From Hyphomicrobiales bacterium (GTDB lineage: Bacteria; Pseudomonadota; Alphaproteobacteria; Rhizobiales; Aestuariivirgaceae): a stretch of DNA of 18,085 nucleotides. A program made the position numbers and the translations under genes. The stretch spans positions 1-18,085 of the forward strand of contig JAAURV010000025.1 of NCBI GenBank assembly GCA_012032065.1, in the 5' to 3' direction. This document shows positions 6,638 through 15,328 of this stretch, in pieces (position 1 is the stretch's first letter; each line of letters starts with the position of its first letter). The notes under the pieces were generated by a model. That model saw only the letters and a program-made list of their open reading frames with translations, was not told the origin of the DNA and made no database searches.

Positions 6638-7727
6638 TCAAGTGAGCAGGCGGCCCACCACCTTGGCCGTGTAGTCCACCATCGGAATGATCCGGGCATA
6701 GTTCATGCGGGTGGGCCCGATGATGCCGATGGCGCCGACGATCTTGTCCTCGGTGTTCTTGTATGGAGCCACCACCAGCGAGGAGCCCGACATGGAAAAG
6801 AGCTTGTTCTCCGAGCCGATGAAAATGCGCACCCCCTCGCCTTCCTCGGCGAGGCCCAGGAGCTGCACCAGCTCACGCTTGTTCTCGATATCTTCGAAGA
6901 GCTTGCGCACCCGCTCGAGATCGTCCGCGGCGGCATCGCCATCGAGTAGATTGGCCTGGCCCTTGACGATCAGCGTCTTGGCGTCGGGATCGGTTTCCCC
7001 TGACCACACCGCGACACCGGCGGCAACGATCTTAGCGGAAATCTCGTCGAGCTCGCGCCTGAGCGCATCCATTTCGTCGCGCACGAAGCGCTGGACTTCG
7101 GCGATGGTTTTTCCTTGAACCGGGCCGAGAGATAATTGCCCGCGCGCTGCAGCATGGCGGGCGGCAGGCCAGCCGGCACATCAATGACGCGGTTCTCGAC
7201 CGTGCCATCCTCGCCCACAAGAATGACCAGCGCCGGCCGGGCGCCAGATTGACGAATTCGATGTGCTTCAGCCGCGCGTTGAGCTTCGGCGTCACCACCA
7301 CGCCCGCATAGTGCGAAAGCCCGGAGAGCAGCGTGGTTGCCTCGCCCAGCACATCCTCGATCCGGCGCTGCCGATTGGAGGCGGCGATCTGCGCGTCGAT
7401 GCGAGCACGTTCCTCCGCACCCATGGAGCCCACTTCCATCAGCGCATCGACGAAGAAGCGCAGTCCCGCTTCCGTAGGCATCCGCCCGGCGCTGGTGTGC
7501 GGAGAATAGATGAGTCCAGAATCCTCCAAGTCCATCATCACGTTGCGGACGGACGCGGGCGAAAGGCCCGCCGGCAGAATCCGCGAAATGGTGCGCGAAC
7601 CCACGGGATCGCCGGTTTCGAGATAGGTATCGACCAAACGCCGGAAAATCTCCCGCGAGCGCTGGTCCAAGCCGGAAATGCCCCGGAGCTTCTCTTCCTT
7701 GATGGTTTTCGGCGGCAGAACGCTCAT
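6638..7727 (-). CDS. hrcA: Heat-inducible transcription repressor HrcA (two frame breaks)
   Basis: Repressor that binds CIRCE operators, classically of groESL, and is kept active by GroEL. The N-terminal winged helix is seen in LDQRSREIFRRLVDTYLETG, DPVGSRTISR and LSPASVRNVMMDLEDSGLI, followed by SPHTSAGRMPTEAGLRFFVD. The C-terminal dimer domain ends MNYARIIPMVDYTAKVVGRLL, with FSMSGSSLVVAPYKN and VGAIGIIGPTRMNYARI as landmarks. Two single missing bases split it: one near 7234-7239 (expected NLAPGRALVILVGEDG) and one in the T-run at 7108-7112 (expected FKEKTIAEVQRFV). Restored length is about 363 residues, normal for the family. A GTG at 7733 is in frame, but the ATG at 7725-7727 coincides with the predicted transcription start, so a leaderless message is likely. 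No CIRCE site occurs in this window. Confidence 0.95.
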
Positions 7728-7733
7728 GGGCAC

Positions 7734-7762
7734 AATCTAGGAACCCGGCCCCCCAAGGTCAA
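7734..7762 (-). promoter_or_regulatory. Sigma-70-type promoter of hrcA, leaderless
   Basis: On the minus strand TTGACC (7757-7762), a 17-base spacer and TAGATT (7734-7739) make a good housekeeping promoter. Counting on from the -10 box, position +1 falls on the A of the hrcA ATG at 7727. There is no Shine-Dalgarno sequence before this ATG, which agrees with a leaderless transcript. The divergent rph promoter must lie in the same 95-base gap; a weak candidate on the plus strand is TTGATT at 7775-7780 with TAGAAG at 7797-7802. Confidence 0.6.
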
Positions 7763-7828
7763 ATCCGCCTGCATTTGATTGCCCGGTGACATGCTGTAGA
7801 AGGCTCCCGCTTCGGAAGGAATTAGAGA

Positions 7829-8542
7829 ATGCGTCCATCGGGCCGGAAGCCGGATCAACTGCGTGCCGTGAGTTTCGTGCGCAATATCAGCAAGCACGCC
7901 GAAGGCTCGTGCCTTGTCCATTTCGGAGACACGCAAGTGATGTGCACGGCATCTCTCGAAGAGCGCGTGCCGCCATGGCTCAAGGGCGGCGGCAAGGGTT
8001 GGGTGACGGCCGAATATGGCATGCTTCCGCGCGCCACCGGCGAACGCATGCGGCGCGAAGCGGCGAGCGGCAAGCAGTCTGGCCGCACCCAGGAGATCCA
8101 GCGTCTTGTTGGCCGGAGCCTGCGCGCCGTTGTCGACCTGCCGGCGATGGGCGAGCGCCAGATCACCCTCGACTGCGACGTCATCCAAGCCGATGGCGGA
8201 ACCCGCACCGCAGCCATCACCGGAAGCTGGGTGGCGCTGCACGATTGCCTCAAGTGGATGGACGCGCGGAGCATGTTCAAGGCCTGGCCGCTCAAGGATC
8301 ACGTCGCGGCGATCTCCTGCGGCATCCATGGCGGCAGTGCTTTGCTCGATCTCGATTACATCGAGGACTCGGCCGCGGCTACTGATGCCAATTTCGTCAT
8401 GACCGGCGCGGGCGGCATCGTCGAGGTCCAAGGAACGGCGGAAGCGGAGCCATTCTCGCAAGAGAAACTGCTGGAGCTTCTGGCGCTGGCCACCAAGGGA
8501 ATCGGCGAACTCGTCGATATGCAGAAGCAGGCGATTGCATGA
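7829..8542 (+). CDS. rph: Ribonuclease PH
   Basis: Phosphate-dependent 3'-5' exoribonuclease that trims tRNA 3' ends. 237 residues, intact, normal length. Visible are the N-terminal RPSGRKPDQLRAVSF, the substrate/phosphate region WVTAEYGMLPRATGERMRRE, SGRTQEIQRLVGRSLRAVVD, the phosphate-binding GERQITLDCDVIQADGGTRTA, and TDANFVMTGAGGIVEVQGTAE near the C-terminus. GAAGGA lies before the ATG. It heads the operon rph-rdgB-hemW-rsmI-yraN-gshB and is divergent from hrcA, an order I know from Rhizobiales genomes. Confidence 0.97.
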   Translation: MRPSGRKPDQLRAVSFVRNISKHAEGSCLVHFGDTQVMCTASLEERVPPWLKGGGKGWVTAEYGMLPRATGERMRREAASGKQSGRTQEIQRLVGRSLRAVVDLPAMGERQITLDCDVIQADGGTRTAAITGSWVALHDCLKWMDARSMFKAWPLKDHVAAISCGIHGGSALLDLDYIEDSAAATDANFVMTGAGGIVEVQGTAEAEPFSQEKLLELLALATKGIGELVDMQKQAIA

Positions 8543-9147
8543 GCCGCAAGCTCAACGGCGAAAAGATTGTCGTTGCGACCCACAACAAGGGAAAGCTCGA
8601 GGAGTTCGCGGCGCTGTTGAAGCCGCATGGCGTCGATGCCGCTTCGGCGTGCGAACTCGGCTTGAGCGAACCTGAAGAAACCGAGACGACATTTCGCGGC
8701 AATGCGCGGATCAAGGCGCTGCATGCGATGAAAGCGTCAAGCATGATCGCGGTGGCGGATGACTCGGGGCTGTGTGTGGATGCGTTGAATGGCGATCCCG
8801 GCGTTTACACCGCGGATTGGGCGGGGCCAGACCGCGACTGGATGATGGCCATGCGCAATGTCGAGGAGAAGCTGCAAGCGGCGGGTGCGACAGCGCCCGC
8901 GCATCGCAGAAGCGCTTTCATGTGTACGCTCTGTGTTGTTTGGCCCGATGGCGAGGAGCGCTTCTACGAAGGCAAGGCGCCGGGTCATCTAGTGTGGCCA
9001 CCGCGAGGACACCTGGGCCACGGCTACGATCCGGTATTCGTGCCCGATGGCGAGTGCCAGACCTTCGGCGAGATGCAGCCTGAGAAAAAGAACCTTATCT
9101 CGCACCGTGCCCGCGCATTGGAGCAACTCTTCCGTGACCTCTTCTGA
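8539..9147 (+). CDS. rdgB: dITP/XTP pyrophosphatase (RdgB/HAM1)
   Basis: Hydrolyses dITP, ITP and XTP to the monophosphates, keeping deaminated purines out of DNA and RNA. 202 residues, intact. The N-terminal VVATHNKGKLEEF substrate motif, ETETTFRGNARIKA, the metal-binding ADDSGLCVDALNGDPGVYTADWAG, the specificity loop WPPRGHLGHGYDPVF and the closing LISHRARALEQL are all present. The ATG overlaps the rph stop by four bases (ATGA), so the two are translationally coupled. Confidence 0.97.
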   Translation: MSRKLNGEKIVVATHNKGKLEEFAALLKPHGVDAASACELGLSEPEETETTFRGNARIKALHAMKASSMIAVADDSGLCVDALNGDPGVYTADWAGPDRDWMMAMRNVEEKLQAAGATAPAHRRSAFMCTLCVVWPDGEERFYEGKAPGHLVWPPRGHLGHGYDPVFVPDGECQTFGEMQPEKKNLISHRARALEQLFRDLF

Positions 9148-10281
9148 GGCCTTTGGCGTTTATGTGCATTGGCCGTTCTGCAAGGCCAAATGCCCCTATT
9201 GCGACTTCAACTCCCATGTGCGGCATGAAGCGGTCGATGCGATCTCATTCGCTGAAGCGCTCGCAACAGAGTTGCGCTGGTTCGGGGAGCAGACGCCGGG
9301 CCGCAAGGTGAGCAGCATCTTCTTCGGCGGTGGAACGCCATCGCTGATGCCGCCCAAAGCAGTGGCGCATGTGCTCGATGCGATTGCGGAATGCTGGCCG
9401 ATTGCTTCCGATGTCGAGGTGACGCTCGAAGCCAATCCCACCAGCATCGAGGCCGAGAACTTCACAGGCTATCGCGCGGCGGGCGTAAATCGCGTGTCGT
9501 GGGCGTGCAAGCGCTGAACGACGCGGACCTGAAAGCACTGGGACGCCAGCACACGGTGGACGAAGCATTGGCCGCATTCCGTCTGGCCGCGAGGGTATTT
9601 CCGCGCGCGTCCTTCGACATGATCTATGCGCGGCCCGGCCAAACCCTGGCGCAGTGGAAATCGGAACTTGCTCGCGCGCTTGCCGAGCAGCAGGGCCATA
9701 TGTCGCTCTATCAATTGACCATCGAGCCGGGCACCGCATTTGCCGAGCTGCATGAGCGCGGCAAGCTGTCCGTTCCAGACGAGGATCCTGCCGCCGAACT
9801 TTTCGAACTGACACAAGAATTGACGGAGAATGCCGGGTTATCGGCCTATGAAGTGTCGAACCATGCCTTGCGGGGCCATGAGTCGCGGCACAATCTCCTT
9901 TACTGGCGCTATGGTGAGTACGCGGGCATTGGGCCGGGAGCGCACAGCCGTCTCATTGACGGCGAAAACCGCCGCGCCATTGTGATGGAAAAACATCCCG
10001 AGACCTGGCGCGCGCGGGTGCACGGGACAGGCAACGGCATTGCCGAGGATCAGGCCATTGTGCCAAGGGATCAGGCTGGCGAATATCTGCTGATGGGCTT
10101 GCGCACGGCCGAGGGCATCGAGATACCGCGATATGAAGCGCTGGCCGGAGCGTCCTTCAATCCGAGCCGTGTCGAAGCACTCGAATCCTTGGGGCTGGTT
10201 CGCCGCGATGCCAATCATATTGTGGCAACCGCCAATGGCCGCCGCGTGCTCAACGCGCTGATCGCGGAGCTGGCGGCGTGA
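9134..10281 (+). CDS. hemW: Haem chaperone HemW, radical SAM (one frame break)
   Basis: Radical-SAM protein related to coproporphyrinogen dehydrogenase HemN, now regarded as a haem chaperone. The cluster motif is CKAKCPYC (CxxxCxxC) near residue 16, followed by the glycine-rich FFGGGTPSL, VTLEANPTS, SFDMIYARPGQT and YEVSNHALRGHESRHNLLYWR, then GIGPGAHSR. A HemW C-terminal domain follows. One missing base at about 9500 interrupts RVSLGVQALND; restored length is about 382 residues, normal for the family. The GTG at 9134 is preferred because MTSSEAFGVYVHWPFC is the expected N-terminus; it overlaps rdgB by 14 bases. Confidence 0.95.
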
Positions 10282-11162
10282 GCAAGTCCTACACCATTGG
10301 CGCCGCGAGCTTCGCCGCCGATGCACTAGCCCCCGGCCTCTATCTCGTAGCGACGCCCATCGGCAATCTTGGCGACATCACCATCAGGGGCTTGCAGACA
10401 CTTGCGGCGGCCGATCAGGTTCTCTGCGAAGACACGCGCACAACGGCGAAGCTCTTCGCGCGCTATGCATTGAAACGGCCGCTCGCGCCCTACCACGAGC
10501 ACAACGCCGCGAAGACGAGGCCTGAGATTCTGAAGCGTCTCGAGGCGGGCGCGGCGATCGCGTTGGTGAGCGATGCCGGAACGCCGCTCGTGTCCGATCC
10601 CGGTTACAAGCTGGTGCGCGAGGCCATTGCGAAAGGCATCGCTGTAACATCCATCCCCGGCCCATCGGCGGTGATCACAGGCCTGATTCTCTCCGGTTTT
10701 CCGAGCGGCCGCTTTCTGTTTTTGGGCTTCCTTCCGCAGAAGCAGGGCGAGCGGACAAAGCTTCTCGCCGAATTCGCCGCAACCCAGACCACGCTGATCG
10801 CATTCGAGAGTCCGCATCGCATCGCTGCCACATTGAAGGATATTGCCGAAATCCTTCCCGGCCGTGATGTGGCGGTAGCGCGCGAATTGACCAAGCTGCA
10901 TGAGGAGGTGCTTCGTGGAAATCCCGCTCGCATCGAGGAACAGCTTTCGGCGCGGTCGGCGATCAAGGGTGAAATCACGCTGCTCATCGCTCCGCCGGAT
11001 GAGACCCTGCCCACTGTCGCTGCAGGCGATCTCAAGGCAGAAATCGAAGCTGCATTGAAAATCCAATCACCGAGCAAAGCCGCGACCGAAATCGCCAAGC
11101 GCCATGGCCTCGGCAAGAGCGAGGTCTACGGCATGATCCTCGCGATGAAAGACGGCGCGTGA
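10278..11162 (+). CDS. rsmI: 16S rRNA (cytidine(1402)-2'-O)-methyltransferase RsmI
   Basis: Adds the 2'-O-methyl group to C1402 in the ribosomal decoding centre. 294 residues, intact. Family landmarks are YLVATPIGNLGDITIRGLQT, VLCEDTRTTAKL, YHEHNAAKT, ALVSDAGTPLVSDPGYKLV, SIPGPSAVITGLILSG, FLFLGFLPQK, FESPHRIAATL and VARELTKLHEEVLRG. The GTG start overlaps the hemW stop (GTGA). The next gene, yraN, is its common partner in bacterial genomes. Confidence 0.97.
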   Translation: MSKSYTIGAASFAADALAPGLYLVATPIGNLGDITIRGLQTLAAADQVLCEDTRTTAKLFARYALKRPLAPYHEHNAAKTRPEILKRLEAGAAIALVSDAGTPLVSDPGYKLVREAIAKGIAVTSIPGPSAVITGLILSGFPSGRFLFLGFLPQKQGERTKLLAEFAATQTTLIAFESPHRIAATLKDIAEILPGRDVAVARELTKLHEEVLRGNPARIEEQLSARSAIKGEITLLIAPPDETLPTVAAGDLKAEIEAALKIQSPSKAATEIAKRHGLGKSEVYGMILAMKDGA

Positions 11163-11548
11163 TGCTCGCGGACACGAACCAGAATAGGCCGACGCGCGAG
11201 CAATCGGAAAGGCGCGGGCGGCATGCGGAAACCCTGGCGCTTTGGTGTCTCCGCCTCAAAGGCTATCGGCTGCTGGCGCGCCGTTACAAGTCGCCGCAAG
11301 GTGAAGTCGACCTCATCATGCGCAAGGGCGATGTGACCGCCTTCATCGAAGTGAAGGCACGCTGGAGCGAAGAGCAAGCAATGGAAGCGGTGACCGAGCG
11401 CCAGGCGCGGCGCATATCCGCCGCGGCCCGCTTCTGGATGGCGCGCGACCGGAAGGCCAATCTCGGCGTCTGCCGTTTTGACATCGTGGCGGTCCGCCCC
11501 TACCACTGGCCGCGGCACATCGAGAATGCCTTCTTCGGAGTTGACTGA
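11159..11548 (+). CDS. yraN: YraN family protein (UPF0102), predicted nuclease fold
   Basis: 129 residues of the UPF0102 family, which has a restriction-endonuclease-like fold and no firmly established role. The putative PD-(D/E)xK core is visible as GEVDLIMRKGDVTAFIEVKAR, with the D and the E-x-K. The N-terminal ERRGRHAETLALWCLRLKGYRLLARRYKS and the C-terminal CRFDIVAV are typical. It could start at the GTG 11159, which overlaps the rsmI stop by four bases, or at the ATG 11162 immediately after it. The gshB gene follows three bases after the stop. Confidence 0.93.
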   Translation: MMLADTNQNRPTREQSERRGRHAETLALWCLRLKGYRLLARRYKSPQGEVDLIMRKGDVTAFIEVKARWSEEQAMEAVTERQARRISAAARFWMARDRKANLGVCRFDIVAVRPYHWPRHIENAFFGVD

Positions 11549-11551
11549 GAC

Positions 11552-12490
11552 ATGCCGCTTTCCGTTGCCGTGCAAATGGACCCGATCGAGTCGATCAACA
11601 TCAAGGGCGACTCGACCTTCGCCTTGTTGCTGGAGGCGCAGGCGCGCGGCCATGAACTTTTCTACTATCAGCCGAAGGCGCTCGCGGCGGCGGACGGCAC
11701 GGTCTTCGCAACCGGCCATGCCGTCGATGTGCGCGATCAGTCCGGCAATCACTTCACTGCGGGCGAAGCCGAACGCCGCGACCTGGCGAAGGAGGACGTG
11801 GTGCTGATGCGCCAGGACCCGCCCTTCGACATGAACTACATCACCATCTCGCATCTGCTTGAGCTTATCCATCCCAAGACGCTGGTGGTGAACGACCCGC
11901 GCGAAGTGCGGAATGCACCGGAGAAGCTTTTCGTCCTGCGCTATCCCGACCTCATGCCCGAGACCGTCATTACCCGCGATCCGGCGGAGCTCAAAGCATT
12001 CCGCAAGACTCACGGGGATATCATCGTGAAGCCACTTTACGGCAACGGCGGTGCTGGCGTGTTCCGTCTCGGCGAGGAGGACCAGAATTTCGCCTCGCTC
12101 ATCGAACTCTTCCACCAGAGTTTCCGTGAGCCTTTCATCGCCCAGCGTTATCTTCCCGATGTGAGAAAGGGTGACAAGCGCATCATCCTTGTGGACGGCA
12201 AGTTGGCGGGCGCCGTCAACCGTGTGCCTGCCGAAGGCGAAAGCCGCTCCAACATGCATGTGGGCGGCAGGCCCGAGCCCACCACTCTCTCCAAGCGAGA
12301 TCATGAAATCTGCGAGCGCATCGGCCCCGATCTGAAGGCACGGGGTCTCGTCTTCGTGGGCATCGACGTAATCGGCGATTGGCTCACCGAGATCAACGTG
12401 ACCTCGCCAACAGGCATACGCGAGGTGAAGCGCTTCGGCGGCGCCGATATCGCGGCGCTGATCTGGGACGCCATCGAAGAGCGGCGGTAG
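11552..12490 (+). CDS. gshB: Glutathione synthase
   Basis: ATP-grasp ligase joining gamma-glutamylcysteine and glycine. 312 residues, intact, normal length. The N-terminal VAVQMDPIESINIKGDSTFAL, VLMRQDPPFDMNYI, VVNDPREVRNAPEKLF, the ATP-binding IIVKPLYGNGGAGVF, FIAQRYLPDVRKGDKRII, the R-x-NMHVGG stretch and INVTSPTGIREV are all clear. It is the last gene of the rph cluster, only three bases after yraN. A 74-base gap with a LexA box separates it from comM. Confidence 0.97.
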   Translation: MPLSVAVQMDPIESINIKGDSTFALLLEAQARGHELFYYQPKALAAADGTVFATGHAVDVRDQSGNHFTAGEAERRDLAKEDVVLMRQDPPFDMNYITISHLLELIHPKTLVVNDPREVRNAPEKLFVLRYPDLMPETVITRDPAELKAFRKTHGDIIVKPLYGNGGAGVFRLGEEDQNFASLIELFHQSFREPFIAQRYLPDVRKGDKRIILVDGKLAGAVNRVPAEGESRSNMHVGGRPEPTTLSKRDHEICERIGPDLKARGLVFVGIDVIGDWLTEINVTSPTGIREVKRFGGADIAALIWDAIEERR

Positions 12491-12493
12491 CGT

Positions 12494-12508
12494 GTTCCAT
12501 AAATGTTC
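12494..12508 (+). promoter_or_regulatory. LexA (SOS) box upstream of comM
   Basis: GTTC-CATAAAT-GTTC is an exact match to the alphaproteobacterial LexA site GTTC-N7-GTTC, with an AT-rich spacer as in known sites. It lies in the 74-base gap between gshB and comM, about 57 bases before the comM ATG. This predicts that comM is induced by DNA damage independently of the upstream operon. Confidence 0.7.
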
Positions 12509-12564
12509 TTGCGCCGGAAATTGATCTGCTGTACCGTCTAGTCCTCCAAAGGGAGTGGCTGGGA

Positions 12565-14095
12565 ATGACATCGCGGGTGGCGACGGTTGCGTTTCAGGGC
12601 ATCGAGGCGGTGCCGGTCGACGTTCAGGCGCAGTTTCTCAATGGCCAGGTGCAGTTTCATGTCGTGGGCCTGCCGGACAAGGCAGTGGCCGAAAGCCGCG
12701 AGCGGTGAAGGCCGCGCTCTATGCCATTGGTCTGGCGCTTCCGGGCCGGCGGCTCGTGGTCAACCTGTCGCCCGCCGATCTTCCCAAGGAGGGAAGCCAT
12801 TTCGACCTGCCAATCGCGCTCGCCGTACTGGCCTCGCTTGGCGTGCTGCCGCACGATTTTCTGATGCGCTATGTGGCCATGGGGGAGCTCGCGCTGGATG
12901 GCGGCATCATGAGCGTGGCGGGTTCGCTGCCCGCTGCCATTGCCGCCAATGGGCGAGGCCTTGGCCTCATCTGCCCCAAAAGCTCCGGCTCCGAGGCCGC
13001 CTGGGCGGGCGAAGAGATCGATATTCTGGCGCCCGCCAATCTGGTGCAGCTCATCAATCATGTGAAAGGTCACCAGGTTCTGAGCCCGCCAAAGCCGGCG
13101 CTGGCGGAAGCCGCCGCGAACCAGCCGGACCTTCGCGACATCAAAGGCCAGGAGTCGGCCAAGCGCGCGCTCGAAGTGGCGGCGGCCGGTGGCCATCACC
13201 TGCTGATGGTTGGTCCGCCGGGTGCTGGCAAATCCATGCTGGCGCAGCGGCTGCCGTCGATCCTGCCGCCCCTGGATCCGCGCGAGATGCTGGATATCAG
13301 CATGATCGCCTCGCTCGCGGGCGAACTTGGCGAAGGCAAGCTCTCGCGCGTGCGCCCGTTCCGCAATCCGCATCATTCGGCCAGCATGCCCGCGCTTGTG
13401 GGCGGCGGCTTGCGAGCCAAGCCCGGCGAAATGGCGCTGGCCCATCATGGTGTTCTGTTTCTCGACGAGTTGCCGGAGTTCCAATCCCGCGTGCTCGAGT
13501 CTCTTCGCCAGCCGCTCGAAACCGGAGAGACCGTCGTGGCGCGCGCCAACTATCACGTGACCTACCCTGCGCGCTTCCAGCTTGTCGCTGCCATGAACCC
13601 GTGCAGATGCGGCATGGCTGGAACCCCGGGTCATGTCTGCCGCCAGGGCCCGCGCTGCGCTGCCGACTATCAGGGCCGCATCTCCGGTCCGCTGCTCGAC
13701 CGCCTCGACATCCAGATCGAACTCGCAGCCGTCAGGGCCTCCGATCTCACGCTGCGGCGCCAAAGGAAGTGAGCGCCGATGTGGCGCTCCGCGTCGCCGC
13801 CGCGCGCCAGCGTCAGCGCGAAAGATTTAAACAGCTGGGTCACGCCGGTCTCCGCACCAATGCCGAGGCCGACGGCACGCTGCTCGAGGAAATCGCCGCG
13901 CTTGATCCGCAAGGGCTTAAGCTTATGCGCGACGCGGCGGATGCGATGAATCTCTCGGCGCGGGGTTATCACCGCGTGCTGCGCGTGGCGCGCACCATCG
14001 CCGATCTCGACGGCGCGGAAAAGATCGCCCGAATCCATGTGGCAGAAGGCCTGAGCTACCGCCAGAAACCCGCTTCGCTCAAGGCGGCTGCCTAA
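12565..14095 (+). CDS. comM: ComM/YifB Mg-chelatase-like AAA+ ATPase (two frame breaks)
   Basis: Hexameric AAA+ protein that drives branch migration when incoming single-stranded DNA is integrated during natural transformation. The N-terminal Lon-like domain (VDVQAQFLNGQVQFHVVGLPDKAV, NLSPADLPKEGSHFDLPIAL) is followed by the ATPase domain with Walker A GPPGAGKS, Walker B GVLFLDELPEF, a sensor-like AAMNPCRCG and a cysteine cluster that continues to GHVCRQGPRC, then DRLDIQIEL and a C-terminal Mg-chelatase domain with SARGYHRVLRVARTIADL. One base is missing near 12703-12705 (ESRERVKAAL) and one near 13753-13755 (LTLPAPKEVSADV). Restored length is about 510 residues, normal. The gene overlaps the convergent aglR by four bases at the stops. 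A LexA box lies upstream. Confidence 0.95.
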
Positions 14096-15111
14096 CGCGC
14101 AGGCCCGGTCGAGCCGCGCACGATCAGGTCGACGCTCCACAATTCGGCGGGAAGCGGCGCTGAAGGTTCGGCAATCATTTGGAGGAGCAGTTGAGCAACG
14201 CGCGTGCCTGCCTCGCGGATCGACGAAGTGAGGGTTGTCAACGGCGGCGAGAGTCCCTCGGCTTTCAGGAACGGCAAGCCATCATCATGGGCTATGATCG
14301 AAATGTCCTCGCCGACATGCAAACCCTTTTCATGAACCGCGCGAACCGCGCCCGAAACGAAAAGCATACTAGAGCAAAGCAGCGCCGTCGGCCGTTCGTT
14401 TAAATCCAGCAAATGCCGCGTGCGCCGGTAGCCATTCTCCTCGGTCATCTGGTCGCTCGACATGATCGCTGGATCGATGCCAATGCCGTGTGCACTCAAA
14501 GCCTCTTCATATCCCTGTCTGCGATGGACAGCGAAGGTCATGATTTCGACGCCATTCAAGAGCGCGATGCGGCGATGGCCAAGATCGGTCAAGAGCTTCG
14601 CCGCGCGCTGGAACGCGCCGCGATTGTCGATGTCGAGCCAGGCATAACCGTCTTCGAGATCGCCGATGCGGCCATGCACGATGAAGGGCAGTTCGAGTTC
14701 GCCCAGAAGATCGATGCGCCAGTCGTCGAGCCGTGGCCCCATCACCACGACCCCGTCCACGGCGCCACTTTGCGCGTAGCGGCGATAGACCGAGCGCTCG
14801 TCCTCAGGCCCGCCGACGTTGAACAGCACGTCGAAGCCATTGGCGCTGTAGTGCTCGCCCGCACCTGCGATGAAATCCGAGAAGTGCGGATCGATCATCA
14901 GCGTGCGGTCGCTCGGCAGCACATGGCCAATGGCATGAGAACGCCCGGTCGCCAGCCGCATGGCGTGAGGGTTCGGGCGGTAATTGAAGCGCTGCGCCGC
15001 CTCGTTCACCCGCGCGCGTGTTTCCGCGTTGACCTCGGGGTAGCCGTTCAGAGCCCGGCTGACCGTCGTCTGCGACAAGTTGAGATGTGCCGCAAGCTGT
15101 TTCAGATTCAT
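14092..15111 (-). CDS. aglR: LacI-family repressor of alpha-glucoside use, AglR-like
   Basis: 339 residues from the ATG at 15109-15111. The N-terminal helix-turn-helix and hinge are MNLKQLAAHLNLSQTTVSRALNG followed by YPEVNAETRARV and NYRPNPHAMRLATG. The effector-binding domain shows VDGVVVMG, FIVHGRIGD, LDIDNRGAFQRAAKLLTDLG, HRRIALLNG and ISIIAHDDGLPFLKAEGLSPPLTTL. The SQTTVSRALNGYPEV start and IAHDD segment are like Sinorhizobium AglR, and the gene is divergent from aglE as there, which supports the name. It probably represses aglE-aglF and itself through the two AAAGCGCTTT sites. An upstream in-frame start at 15135 is possible but would overlap the operator at 15134. Its stop overlaps that of comM. 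Confidence 0.88.
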   Translation of the reverse strand: MNLKQLAAHLNLSQTTVSRALNGYPEVNAETRARVNEAAQRFNYRPNPHAMRLATGRSHAIGHVLPSDRTLMIDPHFSDFIAGAGEHYSANGFDVLFNVGGPEDERSVYRRYAQSGAVDGVVVMGPRLDDWRIDLLGELELPFIVHGRIGDLEDGYAWLDIDNRGAFQRAAKLLTDLGHRRIALLNGVEIMTFAVHRRQGYEEALSAHGIGIDPAIMSSDQMTEENGYRRTRHLLDLNERPTALLCSSMLFVSGAVRAVHEKGLHVGEDISIIAHDDGLPFLKAEGLSPPLTTLTSSIREAGTRVAQLLLQMIAEPSAPLPAELWSVDLIVRGSTGPAR

Positions 15112-15133
15112 CGGAAGAGCTTGGCACAAACCC

Positions 15134-15143
15134 AAAGCGCTTT
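15134..15143. promoter_or_regulatory. AglR-type operator, aglR-proximal
   Basis: AAAGCGCTTT, a perfect ten-base palindrome of the LacI-family type, lies 22 bases upstream of the aglR start. The same core recurs near aglE, 112 bases away centre to centre. This position would allow autorepression of aglR and looping with the second site. Confidence 0.7.
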
Positions 15144-15206
15144 CAATATTTCAGAACCACCTTGAAACTCCATGCTGCGATGCAGCGAAAGTTTTGTATA
15201 TTTTTG

Positions 15207-15234
15207 TTGACGTTCTCGCCAGACATGGTATTAG
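15207..15234 (+). promoter_or_regulatory. Promoter of aglE
   Basis: TTGACG (15207-15212), a 16-base spacer and TATTAG (15229-15234). Directly upstream is an A/T-rich stretch (15187-15206) resembling an UP element, which stands out in this GC-rich DNA. The predicted start falls near 15241, just before the second operator, so a bound repressor would block it. Confidence 0.6.
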
Positions 15235-15244
15235 CACAATTGCT

Positions 15245-15256
15245 CAAAGCGCTTTG
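15245..15256. promoter_or_regulatory. AglR-type operator, aglE-proximal
   Basis: CAAAGCGCTTTG is a perfect 12-base palindrome just downstream of the predicted aglE -10 box. It shares its ten-base core with the aglR-proximal site. CAAAGCGCTTTG-like sites are, from memory, the binding pattern of AglR-type regulators in Rhizobiales. Confidence 0.75.
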
Positions 15257-15328
15257 GGAAATCATAACAACTAGCCCAGGGGTCAATGCTCTGCGTAAAG
15301 TAAGGTCATAACTAAGGGAGGACGACCA

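Noticed and set aside
7724..8461. A 245-residue minus-strand open frame opposite rph
   Set aside because: It is antisense to intact rph and has no motifs.
9134..10281. Programmed frameshifting in hemW
   Set aside because: No slippery heptamer or following pseudoknot is apparent at 9500, HemW is not known to be recoded, and similar breaks recur in unrelated genes here, which points to sequencing error.
11126..12571. A 481-residue open frame on the minus strand opposite yraN and gshB
   Set aside because: It is exactly antisense to two intact, well conserved genes, and its composition is typical of a GC-rich shadow frame. No family motif is visible.
12657..13763. A 368-residue minus-strand open frame opposite comM
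   Set aside because: It is antisense to the conserved ATPase domain of comM and has no recognisable domain, so it is a shadow.
15174..15186. Small inverted repeat GCTGC-GAT-GCAGC between the two agl operators
   Set aside because: Five-base arms are easily met by chance in GC-rich DNA, and it does not share the operator core.
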